DNA from: Cohnella phaseoli
Lineage (GTDB): Bacteria > Bacillota > Bacilli > Paenibacillales > Paenibacillaceae
Assembly: GCF_003386235.1 (NCBI RefSeq)
Contig: NZ_QRDZ01000005.1
Coordinates: forward strand, 310,001 to 374,000
Length of the DNA: 64,000 nucleotides
Direction of reading: 5' to 3'
Shown: piece after piece, positions 1 to 8,985 of the stretch
How the letters are laid out: every line of letters starts with the position of its first letter
Numbering within the stretch: the first letter of the stretch is position 1
The notes under the pieces: model-generated
What the model was told of the DNA's origin: nothing
What the model saw: the letters and a program-made list of their open reading frames with translations, nothing else
Database searches by the model: none
Position numbers and translations under genes: made by a program

Positions 1-2
1 CG

Positions 3-221
3 GTCATTCGCGTCGGCTATGAGAAAGTGCTGCTGCTCTATAATTCGATGACCTACGAGGTGGCGGACGTGTTCTCGACGTATGTGTATCGCAAAGGGCT
101 TCTGGAGTCCAACTATAGCTTCGGCGCCGCCGTAGGCATGTTCGAGGCGGTCGTGGCAATGACGCTGCTGCTGGCGGCGAACTATGCGAGCAAACGGCTT
201 GGAGGCAACGGCATATGGTAG
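3..221 (+). CDS. LplB-type sugar ABC transporter permease, C-terminal fragment
   Basis: The frame is open from base 3 to the stop at 219-221; the start lies before the window. The 72 visible residues contain the tail typical of the LplB family of binding-protein-dependent sugar permeases: a GYEKVLLLYNSMTYEVADV stretch, an STYVYRKGL segment, then a last membrane helix (AVGMFEAVVAMTLLLAANY) and the basic end SKRLGGNGIW. It would be one of two membrane subunits of an oligosaccharide importer. It overlaps the next permease gene by 7 nt, so the two are one operon. Only the fragment can be judged here, but the match to the equivalent parts of the permeases at 35.7 and 60.8 kb is strong. Confidence 0.9.
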   Translation, partial: VIRVGYEKVLLLYNSMTYEVADVFSTYVYRKGLLESNYSFGAAVGMFEAVVAMTLLLAANYASKRLGGNGIW

Positions 222-1078
222 GACAACGCAAATGGTCGCCGTTCGGCATCTTTAACGGTCTGGTTCTCATCGCGGTAGCGGTGGCTACCCTCTACCCTAT
301 CTTGTATATTACGGCTGTTTCGTTAAGCGATACGGCGAGCGTCACGCAAGGAAAAGTGTTTCTGTGGCCAAAAGGTTTTAATCTGAGCGCTTACGCGCAG
401 GTGCTGACGGACAACAAAATTCCGCGTGCTTATCTGAATACGATCTATTATACTTCTCTAGGCACGTTTCTTAATTTGCTGTTTACGGCGATTGCCGCCT
501 ATCCGTTGTCGCAGCCGCAGTTTTTCGGGCGCAAGTGGTGGATGCTCGCCATTGTCGTTACCATGTTTCTGCAGCCGGGCATTATTCCGAACTTCTTGAT
601 CGTACAGAAGCTGGGCTTGCTCGACACCGTATGGGCGCTTGTGCTGCCCAACGCCATCTGGACGTTCGAGCTGATCATTCTGAAAAGCTTCTACGAGAGC
701 ATGTCCAAGGCGATTCGCGAGGCCGCGCTGATCGACGGCGCGTCGGAATATCGGATTTTGTTCAACATCGTCATTCCTTTGGCCAAGCCGGCCCTGGCGT
801 CCATTGGCTTGTTTTACTTCGTCGGGCACTGGAACAGCTTCTTCATCCCGATGATTTATTTGAACGATCAGACGATGCATCCGCTGCAGGTCGTGCTGAG
901 GGGAATGCTGATTTTCAGCGAGGGCAATACGGCAAGTCTGGTGGACGCGGCCGCTCTGGCGCCGCAAGCGTTGAAGAACGCGACCATCGTCCTATCGATG
1001 ATTCCCGTGCTGATGATCTATCCGTTCGCGCAGAAATATTTTGCCAAAGGCGTCACGCTGGGATCGGAGAAGGGATAA
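215..1078 (+). CDS. YtcP-type sugar ABC transporter permease
   Basis: 287-residue integral membrane protein of the carbohydrate ABC permease family (YtcP/LplC/AraQ type). It has about six hydrophobic helices, the first at residues 13-33. The cytoplasmic EAA loop that contacts the ATPase is clear at about residues 168-185 (EAALIDGASEYRILFNIVIP). The C-terminus YPFAQKYFAKGVTLGSEKG is typical of this subfamily. It overlaps the upstream LplB-type gene and is followed at 57 nt by a membrane AraC regulator. No ATPase gene is adjacent; in these systems a shared MsmX-like ATPase elsewhere usually powers transport, which is an inference here. The substrate is unknown. Confidence 0.93.
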   Translation: MVGQRKWSPFGIFNGLVLIAVAVATLYPILYITAVSLSDTASVTQGKVFLWPKGFNLSAYAQVLTDNKIPRAYLNTIYYTSLGTFLNLLFTAIAAYPLSQPQFFGRKWWMLAIVVTMFLQPGIIPNFLIVQKLGLLDTVWALVLPNAIWTFELIILKSFYESMSKAIREAALIDGASEYRILFNIVIPLAKPALASIGLFYFVGHWNSFFIPMIYLNDQTMHPLQVVLRGMLIFSEGNTASLVDAAALAPQALKNATIVLSMIPVLMIYPFAQKYFAKGVTLGSEKG

Positions 1079-1134
1079 ACGGGCTTTCGGCGAACTAAGG
1101 AGATGCGCATCATGAAGGAAAGGGATGAGCGGCG

Positions 1135-3387
1135 GTGAGAAAGCTATTCAAAAATCTGGGCGTACTGCAAATTTTCCTGTCTATGCTGTCGGTCATCGCC
1201 ATCATGCTCGCCTCTTCTTATTTCGTGTATCAAAATTCGATTTCCGGCATTTTCGAGAAAGTCAGTGAGAACAACGCGCTTGCGGCCAAATCTCTCGTGC
1301 AGTCGTTCGATAACAACTTCCGCACGATCAACAACATCATTCATTCCATTCACGGTCTGCCCCCTTACGACGATCTTGGGACGGCCGATGAGGGCCGCCT
1401 GGATATGAGCAAGGTGTACACGATGGTGGACAATTTGTCGACACTGGTGTCGACGGCGGAATTTATAGAAGAAGTAGTCGTTTCCTATCCGGGAGCCAAT
1501 CTTGCGATTACGTCCAAAGGAACGAGCAGCTTTACGTTTTTCTTCGACGAGCAGTACAAGCACGAGATGTACAATGCGAGCTATTGGCGTACGTTCGCCG
1601 CGACCAAGCATGCGTTTAAGGTGTTCCCGGAAGCGGATTTTTCCGTGCTGACGACAGCGGGCCAGAAGCCGCGGCATAAGAAGTTTCTGGTCGCCGTAGG
1701 CGGAAACAAGGTGCAGATGTCCAGCAAAAACGTGATGATGCTGATCGACGTGGATGTCTTTATGCAGCACGCGAACCGGAAAACGATGATTCCCGGAGCG
1801 TCCTTGATCGTGTTGGACCAGGATCGGAACACCATTCTCAGCACCGACAAGGAGCTGGATCTGGTGAACGTGCTGAGCGACGTCTATTTTAATGCGGATC
1901 GGGAAGCGTCCATTACGCGGGAAAATTACGAATACAACTTCTATCAGTCGGAATATAACGGATTTATTTATATCGACAAAGTTCCTTACGAGTTTAAAAA
2001 CTTGAATACGGTAGCCAGAGCCAATCTGTTGATTATGGGTTCGGCGATCGCGTCGGCGGTGCTGCTGTCGGTTTTCCTTAGCGTGTACTTGAACCGTCCG
2101 GTCAAGAGCATTCTTAAGCTGCTTGGGGGCGGGAACAGCAAAGGCAACGATTTTCGGAAAATTTATAGCGGAATCGTGAAGCTGAAGACGGAAAACGAGG
2201 ATTTCAGAGATCAGGCGGCGCATGACGAGACCGATTTGCGCAGAGGGGCATTCCTGCAGTGGCTTGACGAGTCCGTCCAGAGCGAAGAGCGGCAATGGCG
2301 CATGCAGAGAAGTTACCCGGAATTTTTCCGGGAGAAGCATTTCGCCATGGCGCTTATCGAATTTGGCGCGAAGGAGCAGGACAGTCGCCTGGCCCTGCCC
2401 GCAGCCGAGCTGGAAAATGCAATTCGGCAAGGGTTAAGGCGAGAGAACGTCGAGGCCCAGGTGTTCCATACGGGAAGCTCGCAATTTGTCGCCGTCATCG
2501 GGCTTAAACATCCCGGCGAGAGAGCGGGGATGATCAAGGGCATCGAGGCTTATTTGGAACGCTCGGAGCGGGAAACCTGGGAGGGCTTCGCACTCCGATG
2601 CTGCGTCAGCAAGCCGTATCCAAGCGAGCTTGAGAATGGACCGCGCGCTTATCGCGATATGATGGGCGGTCGGCGATCCCGCAGCATAATCGATGCCGAC
2701 AGGGTGACGGACGCAGCGAAAATTCAGTACGCGCGGACGATCCATTTTCCGATCGAAAGCATGGAGAAGCTGTCCAATCTGTTGGCCAGCGGCAAGGCGG
2801 AGGAGAGCGTTCGCGCGATTCGCGACATGATGGAGGAGAATCGGCAGCGCGGCGTTTCTCATCATCAGTTCGTGCATATCGCCAAGACGATTTTATACTC
2901 GATGCTGCGACATGCGGGAGATTCGTCGGACGCCGAGCGTCTGTACGACCTGGAACGCCGAGTTTGCGAGCGGATCGAGTCCGCTATGGAATATGGGGAG
3001 ATTGAACGGACGTTGATTGAGGCAGCCCAAGTTTTGGCGGGATTGGGCGGCAAGGAGAAGCTTAGCAAGCTGAATCCGGCGTTTATCGCCCAGTACGTCG
3101 AGCTTCATTATATGGAAAATATGTATCTGGATCATATTGCGGAAGTAACAGGGACGACTCCGAAATATTTCTCGAGCTATTTCAAGAAGACGTTCGGCGT
3201 GAACTACGTGGAATATCTTAATAAGATCAGGCTGTCCCATGCGAAAGAGATGCTTAGGGACAGAAGCCTGTCGATTGCGGAAATTGCCGAGAAGACCGGT
3301 TACTTAAACGCGTCAACATTCACGACGACGTTCCGGAAATACGTAGGAGTGTCCCCTAGCGAGTATCGCAAGCAATATGAAAGCTGA
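1135..3387 (+). CDS. Membrane-anchored AraC-family transcriptional regulator
   Basis: 750-residue one-component regulator. A helix at about residues 12-32 and a second at about 298-318 bracket a roughly 265-residue extracellular sensor region. The cytoplasmic part ends in an AraC-type double helix-turn-helix at about 655-748, including HIAEVTGTTPKYFSSYFKK and the family signature region SIAEIAEKTGYLNASTFTTT. The start is GTG at 1135 behind a GGAAAGGG ribosome site; the ATG at 1111 is in another frame. Such proteins sit beside sugar ABC genes in Paenibacillus and are thought to sense extracellular sugar and control the neighbouring transporter. There is no histidine kinase or receiver domain, so signalling is probably direct through the membrane. 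Confidence 0.9.
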   Translation: MRKLFKNLGVLQIFLSMLSVIAIMLASSYFVYQNSISGIFEKVSENNALAAKSLVQSFDNNFRTINNIIHSIHGLPPYDDLGTADEGRLDMSKVYTMVDNLSTLVSTAEFIEEVVVSYPGANLAITSKGTSSFTFFFDEQYKHEMYNASYWRTFAATKHAFKVFPEADFSVLTTAGQKPRHKKFLVAVGGNKVQMSSKNVMMLIDVDVFMQHANRKTMIPGASLIVLDQDRNTILSTDKELDLVNVLSDVYFNADREASITRENYEYNFYQSEYNGFIYIDKVPYEFKNLNTVARANLLIMGSAIASAVLLSVFLSVYLNRPVKSILKLLGGGNSKGNDFRKIYSGIVKLKTENEDFRDQAAHDETDLRRGAFLQWLDESVQSEERQWRMQRSYPEFFREKHFAMALIEFGAKEQDSRLALPAAELENAIRQGLRRENVEAQVFHTGSSQFVAVIGLKHPGERAGMIKGIEAYLERSERETWEGFALRCCVSKPYPSELENGPRAYRDMMGGRRSRSIIDADRVTDAAKIQYARTIHFPIESMEKLSNLLASGKAEESVRAIRDMMEENRQRGVSHHQFVHIAKTILYSMLRHAGDSSDAERLYDLERRVCERIESAMEYGEIERTLIEAAQVLAGLGGKEKLSKLNPAFIAQYVELHYMENMYLDHIAEVTGTTPKYFSSYFKKTFGVNYVEYLNKIRLSHAKEMLRDRSLSIAEIAEKTGYLNASTFTTTFRKYVGVSPSEYRKQYES

Positions 3388-3414
3388 ATGCGATTATTCG
3401 GGAGGTCATCGTAG

Positions 3415-4401
3415 ATGCAGGGAATCGTTACAAGGCAGGGGAGAGTCGCTCTTGAGCAGCTGGAGACGCCGACTGTGAGGGAGGGTCATATTCTTGTTCG
3501 AACCGAGTTTTCGGCGATCAGTCCTGGCACGGAACTAAGCATCGTTAAGCGGGCGCCGGAGCAGTCGGTTAATTTGGGCTACAGTGCCGTTGGTATCGTG
3601 GAGCGGGTCGGAGAGGGAGCGGACGCCGGCTTGCTCGGCAAGCGGGTCGCCTGCTACGGCGCGCCTTATGTGCATCACGCCGAGCGGCTTGCCATGCCGA
3701 CGAATTTAACGGCGCTTGTTCCCGACTCCGTCGCGGCGGAGGAGGCGGCGTTCGGCGGGCTGGGCGCGATTGCCGTGCATGCGCTTCGGGTTGCCCGGCT
3801 CAGCTTCGGAGAGTCGGTTGCTGTCGTTGGCTTGGGGATACTGGGGAATCTGATTGCGCAAATTGCCCATGCGGCAGCCTACCGCACGTTCGGAATCGAT
3901 CTCGATCGGGCGCGCGTCGAGCAGTTGAAGCGGCTGGGAGTAAAGACTGTGTACGAGGAGGAAGCGCGGCTGGAGGAAGCAATGACGGCGCTCACCGGCG
4001 GCATTGGCGTCGATGCCGTTATGGTCTGCGCCAGCGGTCCGGGCGAGCGTCTGCTGAACAAGGCGCTGCAATGGATTCGCCCGCAGGGTAAAGTAGTCGT
4101 CGTCGGCGATGTGACGATGGAATTTTCCCGCGAGCTGCTGTTCGCCAAGGAAGCGCAAATGCTTATTTCGCGCGCCGGCGGACCGGGGAGATACGATGCG
4201 GCTTACGAGAGGGACAATTGCGATTATCCGATCGGTTATGTGCGCTGGACGGAAGGGCGTAATCTCGGGGAGTATATTCGTCTTCTTTCCGAAGGAAGGA
4301 TAACGACAAAGCCGCTTGTCACCGGCATATATCCGTTGGCGCAAGCCCCCGAAGCTTATGCGGGAAGCCCCGGGGCGCTGGCGACTCTGATAAGCTATTA
4401 G
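3415..4401 (+). CDS. MDR-family NAD(P)-dependent dehydrogenase, zinc-less
   Basis: 328-residue medium-chain dehydrogenase/reductase. The Rossmann domain carries a GxGxxG-type motif (VVGLGILGNLIAQIA) at about residues 137-151, followed by an acidic residue near the second strand (GIDLDRARV). The N-terminal GroES-like domain keeps the fold (SAISPGTELS, GYSAVGIVERVGEG) but lacks the Cys and the GHE motif that bind catalytic zinc in alcohol dehydrogenases, so a zinc-independent reaction is likely. The ribosome site GGGAGG sits just upstream. It lies 27 nt after the AraC regulator, so it probably belongs to the same sugar-use operon. Related proteins often act with Gfo/Idh oxidoreductases on sugar derivatives; substrate unknown. 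Confidence 0.8.
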   Translation: MQGIVTRQGRVALEQLETPTVREGHILVRTEFSAISPGTELSIVKRAPEQSVNLGYSAVGIVERVGEGADAGLLGKRVACYGAPYVHHAERLAMPTNLTALVPDSVAAEEAAFGGLGAIAVHALRVARLSFGESVAVVGLGILGNLIAQIAHAAAYRTFGIDLDRARVEQLKRLGVKTVYEEEARLEEAMTALTGGIGVDAVMVCASGPGERLLNKALQWIRPQGKVVVVGDVTMEFSRELLFAKEAQMLISRAGGPGRYDAAYERDNCDYPIGYVRWTEGRNLGEYIRLLSEGRITTKPLVTGIYPLAQAPEAYAGSPGALATLISY

Positions 4402-4407
4402 CTGCGT

Positions 4408-4601
4408 AAGTTGAACCAAATATACATCGAAGAAAGGACCCAATGGAATGGAGAAAGGGAATGGTTTTGCCGCGAGTTTTGGCTTTGGGCTGCTTACCTC
4501 TATCGTTCTTATTGATCCAAGCAGCCCAAAACAACCTGTCTGAAGTCGGCAAAACCATCCCTTTTGCAATGAAATGGGCCTCCCCTTCATTGGTTCAACT
4601 T
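4408..4601. repeat. 194-bp imperfect palindrome (MITE-like or bidirectional terminator)
   Basis: Outer arms AAGTTGAACCAA (4408-4419) and TTGGTTCAACTT (4590-4601) are inverted copies. Further inward, AAAGGGAATGGTTTTGCCG pairs with CGGCAAAACCATCCCTTT, and TTTGGGCTGCTT pairs with AAGCAGCCCAAAA near the centre. The whole interval folds on itself. It fills the gap between two converging genes and reaches the fdhD stop codon, so it could end transcription from both sides. No transposase is present. A short plus-strand reading frame through it is not considered a gene. Confidence 0.75.
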
Positions 4602-5443
4602 TACATAGGCATGACGATCCGCTGCGGATGCGTATACACGTTTAACGAGTCCGCGCGGATGAAGCCGACGCAGGTGATGCCCAGATCGTCGGCGAGGCGC
4701 AGGGCGAGATCGGTCGGCGCGGACTTGGACAGCAGAATCGGGCAGCCGATCTTCGCCGCCTTCAACACGACCTCGGAGGAGAGCCGCCCGCTGAAGGCGA
4801 TGATGCGCCGCTTTGTCGACAGACCGCGGCGCAGGCAGTGGCCGAACAGCTTGTCGAGCGCGTTGTGGCGGCCGATGTCGGCGCGCACGACGAGGCCGTC
4901 GCCTGTCTCGTCGCACAGCGCCGCATGGTGGATGCCGCCGGTCAGATGGAAGCCCGCCGAGCTGGCTTGGAGTCTGCTCATCAGCTCAAAGCAGCGCTCG
5001 GCCGGGATTGCGGCTCCTCCGGTTATCGTTCTGGCTGTACGGGCATCGTTGTGAAAATAAAACTGTCGACTCTTGCCGCAGCAGGAGCCGATAATTCGTT
5101 TGGAATGCAGTTCCTTGGCCGTGGATTGCGGCCGCTGCAGCTCGACGTAGGCGAAGCCGCGCTGCTCGTCGAGAGACCAGTTGCGGATATCGTCTGCCTC
5201 GCGGATAACGCCTTCGGAGGCTAGAAAGCCGAAGACGAGATCCGCCAAGTCGTCCGGCGAGCAGACCAATGTCGCAAACTCCTCTCCATCCAGCCGGATC
5301 GTCAGCGGGAACTCCGCCGCGATCTCGTCCTCCTTTTCCTCGATATCCCCGCCGCTCAGTCTGAGCGTTCGCCATGCGATGCTGGAGCGGTTTTCCGCTT
5401 CCGGTTTTGTTTCCTCTCTTGTCTCCTCGCGATGTTCGCTCAT
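4601..5443 (-). CDS. fdhD: Formate dehydrogenase accessory sulfurtransferase FdhD
   Basis: 280-residue FdhD homologue, normal length for the family. FdhD moves sulfur from a cysteine desulfurase to the molybdenum cofactor, making formate dehydrogenases active. Visible family features are the Cys pair in IIGSCCGKSR (the mobile cysteine loop), the TGGIHHAAL segment, the signature DIGRHNALDKLFG, and the C-terminal GRLSSEVVLKAAKIGCPILLS and SLNVYTHPQRI segments. The first ~40 residues are variable. The ATG overlaps the stop of the upstream oxidoreductase by 4 nt (5440-5443), so the two are co-translated and FdhD probably matures that enzyme. Confidence 0.95.
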   Translation of the reverse strand: MSEHREETREETKPEAENRSSIAWRTLRLSGGDIEEKEDEIAAEFPLTIRLDGEEFATLVCSPDDLADLVFGFLASEGVIREADDIRNWSLDEQRGFAYVELQRPQSTAKELHSKRIIGSCCGKSRQFYFHNDARTARTITGGAAIPAERCFELMSRLQASSAGFHLTGGIHHAALCDETGDGLVVRADIGRHNALDKLFGHCLRRGLSTKRRIIAFSGRLSSEVVLKAAKIGCPILLSKSAPTDLALRLADDLGITCVGFIRADSLNVYTHPQRIVMPM

Positions 5444-7803
5444 TCCGGCACCTCAAGCTCCAATTCGGCAATTCTTCGTTCGACGTAACGAGTATCCTTC
5501 AGCGCATGATACGTGTCCGCCTTCTCGACGATAACGGCCGCGTTGTATTCCGGAATGCCGGCATAAGGCTCGTAAACGCCTTTGGGCAGCAGCACGTTCC
5601 CTTCCGGCCAGTACAGCTCGATGTTGCCGGGAGCAATGTCGGCGGACTTGGCCCGCCCGTGAAAAACGCCGTACCGATTGTAGGCGACAATCGCGTCGCC
5701 CGTGCGAAGATGAAGCTGCGCGGCGTCCTCGGCGTTCATGAGCACATCGTAGCGATCCGCTCCGTTAAACGGATCGATCTCCCCGTATACCATCGAATTA
5801 AACTGCTTGCCGCGTCTTGTCGTCGCATAGAACCGTCCCTCCGGTTTGCGCAGCTCGGGCAGCTCGATCGGCAGCAGCCGTCCCCGGCCGTCCTCCGTCG
5901 GACAGACGCCGCCTTCGCACAGCCAGGCGTTGCCCCATTGGAACACGTCTCCCTGCTTTTCCAGTCGTTCGATCCCGGCGTAGTTCGGCGCGGCCAGCGC
6001 AATCTCCGCACGAATGCTTGCCGCGTCCTTAAACGCGGCTCCTGCGGCTTGGCCTTCCGTTGCCGGCTTGACCCGCAAAGCCAGTTCGCCATAGATCGAC
6101 CACTCCGGCCGGGCTTCCGGCATTCGCGGACCGGGAATCTCCGGCGAGAAATAAACGATGCGCTCCGTAGACGTCGACGTTCCGCCGCCCGGCTGCTCGT
6201 AGCGCGTCATCGCGGGCAGCACCCACACCTCTTCGCGCGCGTCGGCCAAGGTGGAGGTATTGAACACGATGTCCTGGTGCACGCGCAGCTCGACGTTTTC
6301 GAGGCAGCTTCTGACGAAGTCCGGCTCGGGCATCGTTTCGAGGAAGTTGCCTCCGGACGTGTAGAACAGCTTCAGTCTGCGCTCGTGGTCGTCCGGCAGC
6401 AGCGCATTCTCCAGCGAGACGCCGACGATATCGCCCTGCCACTTGGGCAGCTCGAAGCCCCACAGCTTCTCGATCCGCCCGATGTCCGTGCCGGCGAACT
6501 CTCCGCCGGGCAAGCTGAACGGGTCGGCGCCCATCTCGCCGGAGCCTTGCACGCCGCTATGGCCGCGAATCGGCATGACGCCGCAATGCTCGCGTCCGAG
6601 GAAGCCGCGCAGCAGCGCCAGATTGGCGACCTGCGAGACGTTGTCGGTGCCGAAGCGATGCTGCGTCAGCCCCATGCTCCAGACGAAGATGCCGGAATGC
6701 GAGGCCGCCAACAGCCGGGCGAACTGGCCGATTCGCTCGCGCGATAAGCCGGAGGAGCGCTCAAGCGTCTCCCAGTCTTGTTTGTCTACGTGCGATCGCA
6801 GCTCCTCATAGCCTGACGCATGCTCGCGGACGAATGCATGATCGATCGCCGAGCCCGGTTTCTCCGCCTCCATCTCGAACCACGTCTTCATCACGCCGTT
6901 CATAAAAGCGATGTCTCCGCCGATATTGACCTGGTAGAAGTCGTCGGCCAGCTTCGTTCCGAACAGGGCGGATTCCGCGATCGAAGGGATCCAGTAGCCT
7001 TCCATCGCAGGCTCGCGGTAAGGATTGATGACGATGATTTTGGTTCCTTTGCGCTTGGCCGCATACATGTATTTGGTCGATACCGGCTGGTTGTTCGCCG
7101 CGACGCTGCCCCAGAAGACGAGCACGTCGGTGCCGATCCAGTCCTTGTAATTGCAGCTTGAAGCGCCGATGCCGAGCGATCGCTTCAGCGCCGTCTTCGA
7201 AGGGGAATGGCAAATCCGCGAGGCGTTGTCGATATTGTTCGTGCCGATGTATCGAGCCGCCTTCGCCGCTGCATAGTAAGACTCGTTCGTAATGCCGCGC
7301 GCGGTAAGGTAGAAGGCGAGCTGCTTCGGGTCGATGGAGCGAATTTTGCCTGCGATTCGCTCCATGGCTTCTTCCCATGTGGCGCGGCGGAAAGCTCGTT
7401 CTCCGTTGCGCCGAACGAGCGGGTACGGGATGCGGCCCAGCTTGCGAAGCTGAGCGCTGTCTAGCTTCCGCAGCTCGTCGATGTCGGCGTGCAGCGTCTC
7501 GGGCTTCATCGCGGGCATCGTGTTCAGCCGCAGCACGTTAAGCCGTGTCGTGCACAGATGCGGGCCGGTTAACGTCTGGTCGTACAGGCCCGCCACTCCC
7601 AATGCGCACCCGTCGCACACGCCCCGGGTCAAAATCCGATACGCATAGGGGAGGTTGTCGCGATTGTCCCACATCACCTTCACCGTGTCGCGAATATGCT
7701 TAGGCTTTATTTTTCCCAGTCCGAACGGCACTTTGCTGACCCACAGCTTCGGATCGGGTCTGCCGGGCAGCTTAATTCTTCCGGTATGTTTGGTCGTTCC
7801 CAC
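5440..7803 (-). CDS. FdhF/YdeP-family molybdopterin oxidoreductase
   Basis: 787 residues from a GTG at 7803, chosen because a GAGG ribosome site lies 8-9 nt upstream and the protein then starts at the conserved GTTKHTGRIKL segment. An ATG at 7884 would add 27 residues but has no ribosome site. The protein resembles the formate-dehydrogenase-like family typified by E. coli YdeP: an N-terminal GVCDGCALGVAG cysteine motif, the molybdopterin region SRICHSPSKTALKRSLG, and a C-terminal Asp-decarboxylase-like domain (FNGADRYDVLMNAEDAAQL). The position filled by selenocysteine in E. coli FdhH is Cys here (RICHSPS). It may oxidise formate, but for YdeP-type proteins the substrate is uncertain. Adjacent fdhD supports a sulfurated Mo cofactor. 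Confidence 0.88.
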   Translation of the reverse strand: MGTTKHTGRIKLPGRPDPKLWVSKVPFGLGKIKPKHIRDTVKVMWDNRDNLPYAYRILTRGVCDGCALGVAGLYDQTLTGPHLCTTRLNVLRLNTMPAMKPETLHADIDELRKLDSAQLRKLGRIPYPLVRRNGERAFRRATWEEAMERIAGKIRSIDPKQLAFYLTARGITNESYYAAAKAARYIGTNNIDNASRICHSPSKTALKRSLGIGASSCNYKDWIGTDVLVFWGSVAANNQPVSTKYMYAAKRKGTKIIVINPYREPAMEGYWIPSIAESALFGTKLADDFYQVNIGGDIAFMNGVMKTWFEMEAEKPGSAIDHAFVREHASGYEELRSHVDKQDWETLERSSGLSRERIGQFARLLAASHSGIFVWSMGLTQHRFGTDNVSQVANLALLRGFLGREHCGVMPIRGHSGVQGSGEMGADPFSLPGGEFAGTDIGRIEKLWGFELPKWQGDIVGVSLENALLPDDHERRLKLFYTSGGNFLETMPEPDFVRSCLENVELRVHQDIVFNTSTLADAREEVWVLPAMTRYEQPGGGTSTSTERIVYFSPEIPGPRMPEARPEWSIYGELALRVKPATEGQAAGAAFKDAASIRAEIALAAPNYAGIERLEKQGDVFQWGNAWLCEGGVCPTEDGRGRLLPIELPELRKPEGRFYATTRRGKQFNSMVYGEIDPFNGADRYDVLMNAEDAAQLHLRTGDAIVAYNRYGVFHGRAKSADIAPGNIELYWPEGNVLLPKGVYEPYAGIPEYNAAVIVEKADTYHALKDTRYVERRIAELELEVPE

Positions 7804-8009
7804 TTGGTCATCCCTCGTCTCCGCGTCGCATCCGTCTGCCGATGGCAGGGGCGTTGATAGACTTATCTTAACAAGAAAACGCATACAGCAGCAATTGGGA
7901 GTTTGCTCGCGGCAGGCTTAACGGGAGAGAACCTGCAAAACGGGGCACGAAAAGTCGGATGGGCGGCTGCGGCTTTTGTTAGGCTATATTTAGGAAGGAG
8001 GCGCTCAAG

Positions 8010-8894
8010 ATGAATTTTCTGGAGGGCATGAACGCGGCGCTCGGCTATATCGAGGATCGGCTGGCGGAGGAGATCGATTATCAGGAAGTTGCCAGGCGGG
8101 CTTATTGTTCGGAATATCATTTTAAGCGGATGTTCTCGTCCTTGGCCGGTGTATCGCTGTCGGAATACATTCGCCGCAGGCGGCTGACGCTTGCCGGGCT
8201 TGAGCTGATCGGGAGCGGAGAGAGAGTATTGGACGTCGCGGTAAAGTATGGCTACAGCTCCGCAGATGCGTTCGCCAGAGCGTTCCAGACGGTTCACGGC
8301 ATGACGCCGTCGGAAGCCCGCAGCGGCAGCCGGACGCTCAAAGCGTATCCCCGCCTTACCTTCCAGCTAACTGTAGGAGGAGGAGATGCCATGCATTATC
8401 GGATCGTGGAAAAGGAAGCTTTTCGTCTTGTCGGCGTTATGAAGCGGGTTCCCATCGTTTTTCAGGGGGTTAACCCGGATATTGCGGCGTTGGCGCAGAG
8501 TTTGGATGGGGAAGGGATTGCGGAGCTTAAGCAGCTCTCGAACGTGGAACCGCGTGGGATGATCAGCGCTTCGGCCAACTTTTCCGAAGGGAGAATGGAA
8601 GAGCGGGGCGAGCTCGACCATTATATCGGAGTGGCGACGACGGAGGATTGTGGGGAGCGCTGGGCGCAGTTGGAGGTGGCGGCTTCTACGTGGGCCGTGT
8701 TCGAGGCGGTCGGTCCGTTTCCCGCCGCGCTGCAGAACGTATGGGGCCGAATCTATTCCGAATGGTTCCCGTCGTCCAGCTATGAGCTGGCTGTCGGCCC
8801 GGAGGTGCTCTGGAACGAAAGTCCGGACACTTCCTCGCCGACTTACCGGAGCGAGATTTGGATTCCGGTTAGGCTAAGGGAGAGGATGGAGTAG
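8010..8894 (+). CDS. AraC-family regulator with GyrI-like effector domain
   Basis: 294 residues. The DNA-binding domain is N-terminal (about residues 1-105): two helix-turn-helix units, the second covering [20 protein letters not shown] and ending in GMTPSEAR. After a short linker, residues ~128-294 form a GyrI-like (SOUL/Rob-type) small-molecule-binding domain. The arrangement is that of Rob/SoxS-like drug-responsive regulators such as BltR-type proteins. A strong AAGGAGG site precedes the ATG. It stands alone, divergent from the Fdh operon and upstream of a TetR gene. The ligand is unknown; multidrug or stress response is the usual guess for the family. Confidence 0.9.
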   Translation: MNFLEGMNAALGYIEDRLAEEIDYQEVARRAYCSEYHFKRMFSSLAGVSLSEYIRRRRLTLAGLELIGSGERVLDVAVKYGYSSADAFARAFQTVHGMTPSEARSGSRTLKAYPRLTFQLTVGGGDAMHYRIVEKEAFRLVGVMKRVPIVFQGVNPDIAALAQSLDGEGIAELKQLSNVEPRGMISASANFSEGRMEERGELDHYIGVATTEDCGERWAQLEVAASTWAVFEAVGPFPAALQNVWGRIYSEWFPSSSYELAVGPEVLWNESPDTSSPTYRSEIWIPVRLRERME

Positions 8895-8920
8895 AACTTG
8901 TCATTTTAATTCGGTAACAA

Positions 8921-8949
8921 TTGACAAACCGTCTTATTTTCGCTTAAAT
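8921..8949 (+). promoter_or_regulatory. Sigma-A-type promoter of the TetR/Acg operon
   Basis: TTGACA at 8921-8926, 17-bp spacer, TTAAAT at 8944-8949. The -35 box is a perfect consensus. Transcription would begin around 8956, inside the palindrome described next, and read the TetR and Acg-like genes. Confidence 0.75.
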
Positions 8950-8966
8950 TAGAGTAAATACTCTAA
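8949..8966. promoter_or_regulatory. 18-bp perfect palindromic operator
   Basis: TTAGAGTA-AA-TACTCTAA, two perfect 8-bp half sites with a 2-bp centre. It begins at the last base of the -10 box and lies 19 nt before the start of the TetR-family gene, so the regulator probably represses its own operon here by blocking transcription start. Confidence 0.75.
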
Positions 8967-8985
8967 TTGTGGGCGGTGGGAAGGT

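Noticed and set aside
1144-2430. 428-codon minus-strand frame
   Set aside because: Shadow of the membrane AraC regulator gene; no start signal or recognisable protein.
4443-5054. Plus-strand frame starting in the palindrome and running over fdhD
   Set aside because: Most of it is the complement of fdhD; the first part is the palindromic repeat.
5374-6747. 457-codon plus-strand open frame
   Set aside because: Antisense to fdhD and the FdhF-like gene; composition is Arg-rich and shows no domain.
5440-7884. Selenocysteine-containing formate dehydrogenase
   Set aside because: There is no in-frame TGA; the corresponding position is an ordinary Cys codon.
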